Origin: JAQBFJ01 sp032123435
GTDB lineage: Bacteria; Verrucomicrobiota; Kiritimatiellia; UBA8416; JAQBFJ01
DNA: 19,108 bases
NCBI GenBank assembly: GCA_032123435.1
Contig: JAQBFJ010000285.1
Span: 1-19,108 of the forward strand
Reading direction: 5' to 3'
The translations under genes and the position numbers were made by a program. The notes beneath the pieces were generated by a model. That model made no database searches and was not told where the DNA came from. It saw nothing but the letters and a program-made list of their open reading frames with translations. Numbering within the stretch: position 1 is the first letter of the stretch; the number at the start of each line of letters is the position of its first letter. Below are positions 7,886-13,906 of the stretch, piece by piece.

Positions 7886-8852
7886 CCCCGACGGCAAAAA
7901 CGACAGCGCCGTAACCGACAACATAATTACCCCGGCTTTCAGGAAATTCGTCGCCGCTGTTCCTGTACAGCAATTCGGATCCTTTCTCACATCCCTGTGC
8001 TTCGGCAAACTGCATGGCCGCCAATACGGGCATAATCCCGCACACGAACTGATTGGAATAGCTCCACTCTTTCATCAACTTTTTGTGCTCCATAGCCCCT
8101 ATTTTCCGGAGCGTTTCTTTATCCGTCCGCGTAACCACATCATAATCCGAATAGTGCAGCATGTCGGTGCTGGCAACGACGAGTACCTTTTTCGTCTTTG
8201 CCAGTTCGTTCAAGCCTGACACCAGCTCCGCCAACGTCTGACCATCGTGATCACCTATAAGGGCCACCACGATTCCGACATCAGGTAAAGCGGCTTGAAC
8301 AAAAGGTATTTCGTTTTCCGCAGAATGTTCTTCAGTATGCGGGGTATAATTGAATACAATTCTCGACCTGCCGTTCATCAGAAGTTGAGCTGCTTCTTTA
8401 TCAAGAGTCACACTGCCAAGCGGCGTGTTCAACATATCACCATCCATTACAGCAACACCACTGAACGAAGCGCGATGACTGAACCCCAGAACAACCACGA
8501 CATCAGGGCCCTGTCCTGCCCGGGCATTGTCTTTGAGTGCGCGAAACGTATGTCCGGCGACTTTTCCCGAATAGATATAGCCGGCATGCGGTGCGATAGC
8601 CGCTACTATTCTTTCCTTAATCGGAGAAACGCTCGCGCTATCAATAAAATTGTCAACCATGGACTTCAGTTGTTTCGGATCACCGGGAAACCATCTGCCG
8701 GCGCCATATGCTTTTCGTGTTATTTTTTCATTTTTCATGTTCATCATATTTTCTCCCTCACTTCGATTACACGCCGTCAGCATGCAAATGCCTGCAATGA
8801 TCAGCATGCGTTTAATCTGAACTCGCGCAATGTTCAGGTTAATTATCTTCAT
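7869..8852 (-). CDS. MEMO1-family (AmmeMemoRadiSam protein B-like) lipoprotein
   Basis: A 327-residue MEMO-family protein. Typical stretches are AYGAGRWFPGDP, IAAIAPHAGYIYSGKVAG, VVVLGFSHRASFSGVAV, LNTPLGSVTLD, TEEHSAENEIPF, ALIGDH, ASTDMLHYSDY and a closing GYGAVVFA. The histidines of PHAGY and GFSH correspond to metal-site residues of human MEMO1. Unusually, the N-terminus has a basic stretch and hydrophobic core ending LTAC (Cys28), a good lipobox, so the protein is predicted to be exported and lipid-anchored rather than cytoplasmic. AAAGG lies 8 bases before the ATG. It is the last gene of a minus-strand run and lies 21 bp after the glutaminyl cyclase. The radical SAM enzyme in this run is not the usual AmmeMemoRadiSam partner type and no AMMECR1 gene is in view. 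The biochemical role of bacterial MEMO proteins is not settled. Confidence 0.88.
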   Translation of the reverse strand: MKIINLNIARVQIKRMLIIAGICMLTACNRSEGENMMNMKNEKITRKAYGAGRWFPGDPKQLKSMVDNFIDSASVSPIKERIVAAIAPHAGYIYSGKVAGHTFRALKDNARAGQGPDVVVVLGFSHRASFSGVAVMDGDMLNTPLGSVTLDKEAAQLLMNGRSRIVFNYTPHTEEHSAENEIPFVQAALPDVGIVVALIGDHDGQTLAELVSGLNELAKTKKVLVVASTDMLHYSDYDVVTRTDKETLRKIGAMEHKKLMKEWSYSNQFVCGIMPVLAAMQFAEAQGCEKGSELLYRNSGDEFPESRGNYVVGYGAVVFAVGVKPGE

Positions 8853-8873
8853 AATTATAACCTTTATAAAAAA

Positions 8874-9683
8874 CTATTTTGTCGTCAGTTTAATTTCAAA
8901 TATTTTGGGCCATAGTTTGCCGGTTACGAACAACCTGTCTTCAGCCGCATCATAAGCAATACCATTGAGAACGTCGGGGCTTATATCGTAATCTTCAGCC
9001 TTCAGTAATCCAGTCAGATCTATCCAGCCTACGACCCGTCCTGTTTCCGGATTTATCCGCGCGATTTGGTTTTGCTCCCAGACATTGGCGTATATTTCAC
9101 CACGAACATATTCCAGTTCATTCAGCCATTTTACAGGCGTACCGTTGTACTTTACACTTATACGGCCAATCTCTTCGAAAGTGAATGGATCAAGAATGCG
9201 CAGTTCTGCGGTACCGTCACTCATTATCAGGCGTTTACCGTCATGGGTAATACCCCATCCCTGCCCTGGATATTTGAATGTTTGAAGAAGCTTGAAAGAA
9301 TCTTTTTCGTAGACAAAACCTGCGTTCGACTGCCATGTCAGTTGAATTATCCTGTCGCCAAAAATCGTTAAGCCCTCGCCAAAATAACGATCTGCAAGTT
9401 TATGGGTCTGAAGAACAATACCGGATGTCAGATCGGTTTTTCTCAACGTGGAAATCTTCCGAAGTCCTGTGCTTTCGTACAGGACTCCTCCGTCAAAAAC
9501 CAGCCCCTGTGTAAATGCCTGATGATCATGCGGGTATTCATTGACAATTTCATAACCATAGACTGGCACAATCTTCTGTACGGCTTCGGGGGAACAGCCT
9601 ATTGCGGTAAAAACGGCTACCCGGAAAACGCCGCGCAAAAACAGACAAACTGATTTCCTGTTTCTTATCTTTCTAATATTCAT
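8874..9683 (-). CDS. Glutaminyl-peptide cyclotransferase (plant/bacterial beta-propeller type), lipoprotein
   Basis: This 269-residue protein belongs to the glutamine cyclotransferase family (PF05096 type), which converts N-terminal Gln of peptides to pyroglutamate. Family blocks appear in order: HDHQAFTQGLVF, ESTGLRKISTL, IIQLTWQSNAGFVY, GQGWGITHDGKRLIMSDGT, WLNELEYVRGEIYANVWE, NPETGRVVGWIDL and VLNGIAYDAAEDRLFVTGK.WP, as expected for a five-bladed propeller. The basic N-terminus, hydrophobic stretch and AIGC (Cys30) suggest a lipoprotein signal, although the -3 residue is Ala rather than Leu, so secretion by a normal signal peptide is also possible. No good ribosome binding site precedes the ATG at 9683. 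It lies between the Hedgehog-like peptidase gene (54 bp) and the MEMO-like gene (21 bp). The context suggests capping or trimming of exported peptides. Confidence 0.92.
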   Translation of the reverse strand: MNIRKIRNRKSVCLFLRGVFRVAVFTAIGCSPEAVQKIVPVYGYEIVNEYPHDHQAFTQGLVFDGGVLYESTGLRKISTLRKTDLTSGIVLQTHKLADRYFGEGLTIFGDRIIQLTWQSNAGFVYEKDSFKLLQTFKYPGQGWGITHDGKRLIMSDGTAELRILDPFTFEEIGRISVKYNGTPVKWLNELEYVRGEIYANVWEQNQIARINPETGRVVGWIDLTGLLKAEDYDISPDVLNGIAYDAAEDRLFVTGKLWPKIFEIKLTTK

Positions 9684-9701
9684 TATTGTGTTATGCAGAT
9701 C

Positions 9702-9739
9702 AAGCCACGGAGAAAGTCTTTCTATCGAGCGGCTTTTTT
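9702..9739 (+). terminator. Hairpin plus T-tract, plus-strand orientation (possible antisense terminator)
   Basis: AAGCCAC (9702-9708) pairs with GCGGCTT (9729-9735, one G-U) around an inner AGAAAG/CTTTCT stem, followed by T residues and TTTTATTTTC on the plus strand. This has the form of an intrinsic terminator, but the surrounding genes read on the minus strand, so it would stop antisense transcription or act as a bidirectional or mRNA-processing hairpin between the peptidase and cyclase genes. Confidence 0.3.
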
Positions 9740-10385
9740 ATTTTCTTACAGAGCAATGTATATGCACGCCCCTGTTTTTCTTTTTTTCGTAATATACCCA
9801 GTCAAATCCTGACACCCAGCAGAGCTTCGCCAGTTTTTCCTCGGACAACTCATTGCAGGTGACATCCACGGCTCGCCCCTCTTTATGCAGGGATCTCTGC
9901 ACATGTATGCCCATATAACGATACGCGTCATGCACCTTAAGGGTGCCGCCATGCTGACATACAAGCTCAATCAATCGGCGCAAAGGTTCCTCCATTGATT
10001 TATGGATTTCATGATCATCTTCATCATCGCCCACATCGTTATCACTTTCCCACCACACTCTGGAATCGTCAATACGGATCAAATCCCGTTCAGCCAAGAA
10101 ACTATTCATGTCTATCGCGCCTGAAGCCACTGTTTCCCGTACAGGCGGCATATGAGTATTTGCGGGGAAGCGTTCAGGTTCAGGCCTGATTGGTTTATCC
10201 AGCGGTAATTTCGGGATTCTGCTCACTTTCACATATTTGCGTCTTGGCTCCGACAGTTTTCTGTAATAGCAAAATAATGCAAAGGCGGAAATAACAAGCA
10301 TCAAGCAGACGACCACTGATTTTATATATTTCCGGGTCATCCGGCCGGTATGTCTATTCCTGTCACGCATAATAAATTTTACCAT
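9738..10385 (-). CDS. Membrane-anchored Hedgehog-like M15 zinc peptidase
   Basis: A 215-residue protein with one N-terminal membrane segment (about 22-40), a proline-rich linker (50-80) and a C-terminal domain (about 95-215) resembling the signalling domain of animal Hedgehog, a member of the D-Ala-D-Ala carboxypeptidase/M15 fold. SLHKEGRAVDVT (165-176) and GFDWVYYE...HIHCSV (193-213) match Hedgehog almost residue for residue. By analogy, zinc ligands are His167, Asp174 and His210, with His161, Glu200 and His208 completing the site. An acidic stretch ESDNDVGDDEDD (113-124) falls where Hedgehog has calcium-binding acidic residues. The protein ends two residues after SV, so no Hint autoprocessing domain exists. 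GGAG 7 bases before the ATG supports this start, which overlaps the upstream radical SAM gene by 23 bp. Peptidoglycan or envelope peptide cleavage is the likely role; cleavage activity is inferred, not shown. Confidence 0.82.
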   Translation of the reverse strand: MVKFIMRDRNRHTGRMTRKYIKSVVVCLMLVISAFALFCYYRKLSEPRRKYVKVSRIPKLPLDKPIRPEPERFPANTHMPPVRETVASGAIDMNSFLAERDLIRIDDSRVWWESDNDVGDDEDDHEIHKSMEEPLRRLIELVCQHGGTLKVHDAYRYMGIHVQRSLHKEGRAVDVTCNELSEEKLAKLCWVSGFDWVYYEKKKNRGVHIHCSVRK

Positions 10386-11286
10386 TCCGGTTCTCCGGTC
10401 GAATCATGCCGGTACGCGTTAACTCATCTACGCATTTGGACACAGCGTCAACATCAAGGTTAAGCGTATCCGCTATTTGATTAACCGTGCATGGGTGCCG
10501 TTTCAACATGACGAGAATCTGTTTTTCATCAACAGCGCATCCTGTGCCGCGTTCAAATTCATGTTCACCCACTACTTCCGCAACGGGGTCAAATAGTTTT
10601 GCCAGTTCATTCATTTCAGCAACAGACACTGCTAAAGCAGATTGATGTGCCGGCGGCCGCACTGCCGTGTTCATCTGAATACGGTCCGCCCCTATTCCGT
10701 GAGCCAAAGCAGCGATTTTCAGAACATCATCAGGACTTGAATTAATACCTTTCAGCAGAAACACTTCCAGCCGCAATTCTCCATCGAATTCGGATCTGAA
10801 TTTCTTATAACCGTCAACCATCTTATCTAACTGAAGGCCTGGGCACGGACGGTTAATACGCTCGAATGACGCCTGATCCCATGCGCTGAGCGCCAATTTT
10901 ACTATTGTCGCCTGTGATGCGGAACGCCGCACTTCAGGCAGTGTGAACAGCGTGCCATTGCTTAACAACACTCCAGGCACAGAGTTGTTCTTTTTTATGA
11001 ATGCAAGAACATCACCGAAGCGCGAATGCAACGTTGGCTCACCTGAACCGGAAAGGGTGATACAATCCGCGTTTCCGCCACTTTTGATCCACGTATCAAG
11101 TTCACTCAATACTTCTTCAATCGGCACAAATTCCCCCCGTTCGACAGTATTTAAGGTCGTTGTCCCTATCTGACAGAAAATACAGTCCAGCGAGCATGTT
11201 TTGAACTGAACAAGATCAACACCCAGTGAACGTCCAAATCTCCGCGAAGGCACAGGCCCAAAAATATATTTATAATTTAGCGTCAT
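10363..11286 (-). CDS. Radical SAM protein (COG0731-like) with C-terminal winged helix
   Basis: A 307-residue radical SAM enzyme. The N-terminus YIFGPVPSRRFGRSLGVDL leads into the 4Fe-4S cluster motif CSLDCIFC (C-x3-C-x2-C), followed by the SAM-binding LSGSGEPTLH. The last ~55 residues (LVMLKRHPCTVNQIADTLNL...ELTRTGMIRP) look like a winged helix-turn-helix. The layout is that of the COG0731 group often labelled wyosine-related or simply radical SAM; the true substrate of this group is not generally known. I chose the ATG at 11286, with CCGGATG about 9 bases upstream, over a TTG two codons earlier at 11292. Its stop overlaps the start of the Hedgehog-like gene by 23 bp, which implies translational coupling. 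It begins about 27 bp after the AraC regulator ends. Confidence 0.85.
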   Translation of the reverse strand: MTLNYKYIFGPVPSRRFGRSLGVDLVQFKTCSLDCIFCQIGTTTLNTVERGEFVPIEEVLSELDTWIKSGGNADCITLSGSGEPTLHSRFGDVLAFIKKNNSVPGVLLSNGTLFTLPEVRRSASQATIVKLALSAWDQASFERINRPCPGLQLDKMVDGYKKFRSEFDGELRLEVFLLKGINSSPDDVLKIAALAHGIGADRIQMNTAVRPPAHQSALAVSVAEMNELAKLFDPVAEVVGEHEFERGTGCAVDEKQILVMLKRHPCTVNQIADTLNLDVDAVSKCVDELTRTGMIRPENRNGKIYYA

Positions 11287-11313
11287 AACCAAACATCCGG
11301 TTTGTACAATATA

Positions 11314-12519
11314 TCACACTGCATGTCGACGATAACGTGCCGGCGTGGAGCCTGATATGCGTTTAAAATGTTTTATAAAGTAACTCTGGTCTCCAAATCC
11401 CACGTCATATGCTATTTCAGTACAGCTTTTTGAAGTCTGCACCAGCAATCGCTGGGCGTTTCTCACACGGACTTCATGAATTATTTGAGTGATGGTCCTG
11501 CCTGTGAACTGTTTTACTACATGCGCCAGCCGACTGGAACTCAACCCGACATGATCCGCCACGATATTCAGTGTAATTGTTTTCATGAAGTTCTCACTTA
11601 TGAATTCAAGCGCCTTGCGCACTTTTGCGTTCGATCGGTTAAACCCATGCAGATAAATACCTTCGATAAAGTCATCCAGCGCCGCCATAAGCACCTGTGA
11701 AAGAGTTTCGAAATCCTTTGCCGCTACCAGTTTTTCTGTCCAGGCATGATTTCTTTCTATCAACGGCTCCATTAACGGATTGTCTTCTATTGCCGCTCGC
11801 GTCAAACAACTCATTAATTCAACCACTCTGGCCCGCAGAACGGCCAATTTGGGTGAAGACATATATATGGTCGCCAACATTTCATTCAGTATCCGCCGTG
11901 CTCCCTTCCTGTCACCGGCCCGTATATTGGCAAGCAAAGCTCGTTCCTTTTCAAACGCATAAAGCGCCTGCTCATTTTTTCCTCTTTGCGCCCGTATAGC
12001 CTGATTGATCTGCGCTGCCTGCATGATCTTCAAACGGTTCTCTTTCATGAGATCGGGAGTCCAGCCACTAATCTGGTAAAATGTCTTTTCTAAAAATTTA
12101 GATGCTTCGCGCATACGTTGTTCCGGCCATTTGGGAAGTCGTTTCAAAATATTCACCGCCCTCGTCCTGGATATTCCGTGCGAGATCATATAAGCAATAC
12201 TATCGTCATAAAAAGCATCGGACTTATCAGCAATCACAACCTCTCCGCCTATTAGTCCGCCGTGGACCATTCGTTCGTTTTCCAGGCCCACCATACAGGC
12301 ACCCACGATCGGCACTGGAAAGAACACGTAAGCTTCACCCAGATTAATACTTTCCTGCAGAGCGTAGTTTCTTTTACGCCGCATGTTAGTCAGCATGGCT
12401 AGTTCATCCTTTGCACCCATGATCTTCCCTGCCAGATCAACAAAACACGGGCGCGCTCCGTATTTCTGGTAATACGTTCTGGAGACTTGACTAATTATTC
12501 TCTTCGACAGGATTGCCAT
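11314..12519 (-). CDS. AraC-family transcriptional regulator with PocR-like sensor domain
   Basis: A 401-residue regulator. The N-terminal ~110 residues (GARPCFVDLAGKIM ... PVPIVGACMVGLENERMVHGGLIGGEVVI) look like a PocR-type ligand-binding domain, which in other proteins senses small hydrocarbon derivatives. A long helical middle follows. The C-terminal ~100 residues form the double helix-turn-helix AraC domain: ALEFISENFMKTITLNIVADHVGLSSSRLAHVVKQF and the closing signature EIAYDVGFGDQSYFIKHFKRISGSTPARYRR. AAGGTG lies 7 bases before the ATG. It is divergent from the corrinoid-protein gene across a 183-bp gap, a common arrangement for regulators of corrinoid methyl-transfer genes. It is also the first gene of the minus-strand run that includes the radical SAM, Hedgehog-like, cyclase and MEMO genes, so it may control either or both sides. 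Confidence 0.9.
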   Translation of the reverse strand: MAILSKRIISQVSRTYYQKYGARPCFVDLAGKIMGAKDELAMLTNMRRKRNYALQESINLGEAYVFFPVPIVGACMVGLENERMVHGGLIGGEVVIADKSDAFYDDSIAYMISHGISRTRAVNILKRLPKWPEQRMREASKFLEKTFYQISGWTPDLMKENRLKIMQAAQINQAIRAQRGKNEQALYAFEKERALLANIRAGDRKGARRILNEMLATIYMSSPKLAVLRARVVELMSCLTRAAIEDNPLMEPLIERNHAWTEKLVAAKDFETLSQVLMAALDDFIEGIYLHGFNRSNAKVRKALEFISENFMKTITLNIVADHVGLSSSRLAHVVKQFTGRTITQIIHEVRVRNAQRLLVQTSKSCTEIAYDVGFGDQSYFIKHFKRISGSTPARYRRHAV

Positions 12520-12702
12520 ACTATCACCTTCCCAAAAGCAAAATTAGGCTCTTTTTACACGCATTTCAATATTAAAACAGCAATATTGTTATATTTCTCG
12601 CCAATAATACCCTATTTCATTTCAGCATATTCCTGTTTAATTTCAATTAGTTTTTTTAAATAGTGTGTTCTGTAACAACATCAAAAGGGGGAAGAGAGGC
12701 TA
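12520..12702. promoter_or_regulatory. Divergent AraC / corrinoid intergenic region with AT-rich repeats
   Basis: This AT-rich 183-bp gap must hold both divergent promoters. CAATATT occurs twice (12568-12574 and 12581-12587); ATTTCAAT also occurs twice (12563-12570 and 12640-12647). Either pair could be part of an operator for the AraC-type regulator, but the 13-bp spacing of the first pair is short for a typical AraC site. No clear -35/-10 pair is evident. A purine run ending AGAGG precedes the corrinoid-gene ATG. Confidence 0.3.
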
Positions 12703-13332
12703 ATGAGTATTCTTCAACAGATATCAGAATCTTTGATGAAGGGAAAAGCCAAGGATGTAAAGGAGCTTGTTTCACAAGCGCTTGAACAAGGAGAAGAACC
12801 GGGCAAGATCCTCAACGAAGGACTTCTGGCCGGCATGAATGTTATAGGAGCCCGTTTCAAGGCCAATGAGGTCTACGTTCCGGAAGTACTGATTGCGGCG
12901 CGAGCCATGAAAGCAGGAATGGAAGTGCTTCAACCCACTCTTACTGCGGCTGGTGTTGAACCTATCGGGATCGCGGTTGTTGGAACAGTAAAAGGAGACC
13001 TTCATGACATCGGCAAAAATCTCGTATGCATGATGCTTGAAGGAGCCGGCTTCAAGGTAGTAGACGCTGGTATTGATGTAGAACCTCAAAAATTCGTTGA
13101 TGCCGCAATACAGCATAAAGCTAAGGTTATCGGTATATCAGCGCTTCTGACAACAACAATGACCAACATGAAAGCGGTTGTTGAAGCGGTCCATGCTTCG
13201 GCTCTCGCCGGGAAAGTAAAGGTCATGATTGGTGGTGCTCCGGTTACACAGGCTTTCTGTGATGAAATCAAGGCTGACGGGTATGCGCCTGACGCGGCAT
13301 CAGCCGCTGATTTGGCAAAGTCTTTTATATAA
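12703..13332 (+). CDS. Corrinoid (B12-binding) methyl-carrier protein
   Basis: A 209-residue methyltransferase corrinoid protein of the MtaC/MtbC/MttC type. A helical cap domain (1-85, with AAGMNVIGARFKANEVYVPEVL-like spacing and AARAMKAGM) is followed by a B12-binding Rossmann domain. The base-off ligand motif D-x-H-x-x-G is GDLHDIG (Asp99, His101, Gly104), followed by SALLTTTM (146-153) and MIGGAPVTQ (175-183). In known systems such proteins take a methyl group from a substrate-specific methyltransferase and hand it to a second enzyme acting on folate or CoM. No partner methyltransferase is adjacent, so it is an orphan here. The AraC/PocR regulator is divergently placed upstream and a strong intrinsic terminator follows directly, making it a single-gene transcript. 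Confidence 0.93.
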   Translation: MSILQQISESLMKGKAKDVKELVSQALEQGEEPGKILNEGLLAGMNVIGARFKANEVYVPEVLIAARAMKAGMEVLQPTLTAAGVEPIGIAVVGTVKGDLHDIGKNLVCMMLEGAGFKVVDAGIDVEPQKFVDAAIQHKAKVIGISALLTTTMTNMKAVVEAVHASALAGKVKVMIGGAPVTQAFCDEIKADGYAPDAASAADLAKSFI

Positions 13333-13347
13333 TCATATTAAAAAATG

Positions 13348-13380
13348 AAAAAGGCGGAGTCTTAACTCCGCCTTTTTTTA
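13348..13380 (+). terminator. Rho-independent terminator after the corrinoid gene
   Basis: AAGGCGGAGT (13351-13360) pairs perfectly with ACTCCGCCTT (13365-13374) around the loop CTTA, with an A run before and seven T after. It lies 18 bases after the corrinoid-protein stop codon. Confidence 0.93.
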
Positions 13381-13409
13381 TTGTTCTAGCCTGAATTATT
13401 CACGAAACC

Positions 13410-13439
13410 TTGAGAAAAAGATGGTGAATTCCTTATAAC
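13410..13439 (+). promoter_or_regulatory. Promoter-like site within the IS remnant
   Basis: TTGAGA (13410-13415) and TATAAC (13434-13439) are separated by 18 bases, each one mismatch from the sigma70 consensus. TATAACATGTTATA (13434-13447) is also a perfect palindrome and may be an operator. It reads rightwards toward the ten-codon transposase start and the downstream fucosidase-like gene. Confidence 0.4.
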
Positions 13440-13483
13440 ATGTTATAGTGCAAGTAGTTAACAAACAACAGGAGAAATTCACC

Positions 13484-13516
13484 ATGACACAATGTAACAA
13501 TCAATCGGTTCTGTAA
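13484..13516 (+). pseudogene. Truncated transposase start (10 codons)
   Basis: AGGAG, 9 bases of spacing and ATG open a frame MTQCNNQSVL followed by TAA. It is probably the surviving 5' end of the IS1380-like transposase, because a good ribosome binding site is retained in front of almost no coding sequence. Confidence 0.45.
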
Positions 13517-13537
13517 AACTGACTCGAAACCGTTCCT

Positions 13538-13716
13538 AGCGTGCATTATTCATGAAGTTTCGTGACGAGAGTGTGTAGGTTGCGACAGATCAAGGGCTTG
13601 GAGAAGGAATCCGAATGAGGGCGTGTCGAGACACGTCGAAATCGGGTTCCAAGGCAAGTCCTTGAGGTGGTGTAAGATACACGCTCGCAGTAGATTCTTC
13701 ATGAATAATGTGCGCT
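13538..13716. repeat. Nested ~180-bp imperfect palindrome (MITE-like)
   Basis: The ends AGCGTGCATTATTCATGAAG (13538-13557) and, reversed, AGCGCACATTATTCATGAAG (13697-13716) match at 18 of 20. The complementarity continues inward in blocks (CAAGGGCTTG with CAAGTCCTTG, GGAATCCGAAT with ATCGGGTTCC) to a central CGTGT/ACACG stem near 13630, so the whole unit can fold into one long hairpin. CGTTCC occurs on both flanks (13531-13536 and 13719-13724), compatible with a target duplication. The end core ATTATTCATGAA is shared with the enclosing element's ends. Confidence 0.7.
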
Positions 13717-13906
13717 GACGTTCCCCTCTCGCCCGTCAAACGATCATTCAAAGACAACCTTGACTCTCGGAAGAGCCTTTAATACCATTATCCACAGCTT
13801 CATGAATAGGTCAGGCTAGGCCTCCTCTTTTGGTTGTTGATTTTTGGGTTTCAACATTTTTACCAAAATGAGGGTCTATTTGAAATTTATTTTGGACAGG
13901 TGTGTT

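Larger units (their letters stand above)
13390..13815 (+). mobile_element. IS1380-like non-autonomous remnant with terminal inverted repeats
   Basis: The ends CCTGAATTATTCACGAA (13390-13406) and, reversed, CCTGACCTATTCATGAA (13799-13815) match at 14 of 17 positions. Each is bounded on the outside by CTAG (13386-13389, 13816-13819), a likely 4-bp target duplication or a longer repeat. Inside, a promoter-like TTGAGA-18-TATAAC (13410-13439), an AGGAG site and an ATG at 13484 start a ten-codon frame MTQCNNQSVL then stop, which resembles the first residues of IS1380-family transposases. The rest of the transposase is missing, and a second palindromic element fills the middle. The IS1380 assignment is a judgement from these ends and this start, not a database match. 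Confidence 0.65.

Noticed and set aside
10363..11292. Radical SAM gene as the canonical partner of the AmmeMemoRadiSam system
   Set aside because: Its N-terminus (FGPVPSRRFGRSLG) and C-terminal winged helix fit the COG0731 group rather than the AmrS-type enzyme, and AMMECR1 is absent.
13538..13716. Integron attC site or CRISPR-like repeat
   Set aside because: There is only one copy, no RYYYAAC/GTTRRRY core sites and no repeat-spacer pattern; the ends match MITE-like inverted repeats instead.
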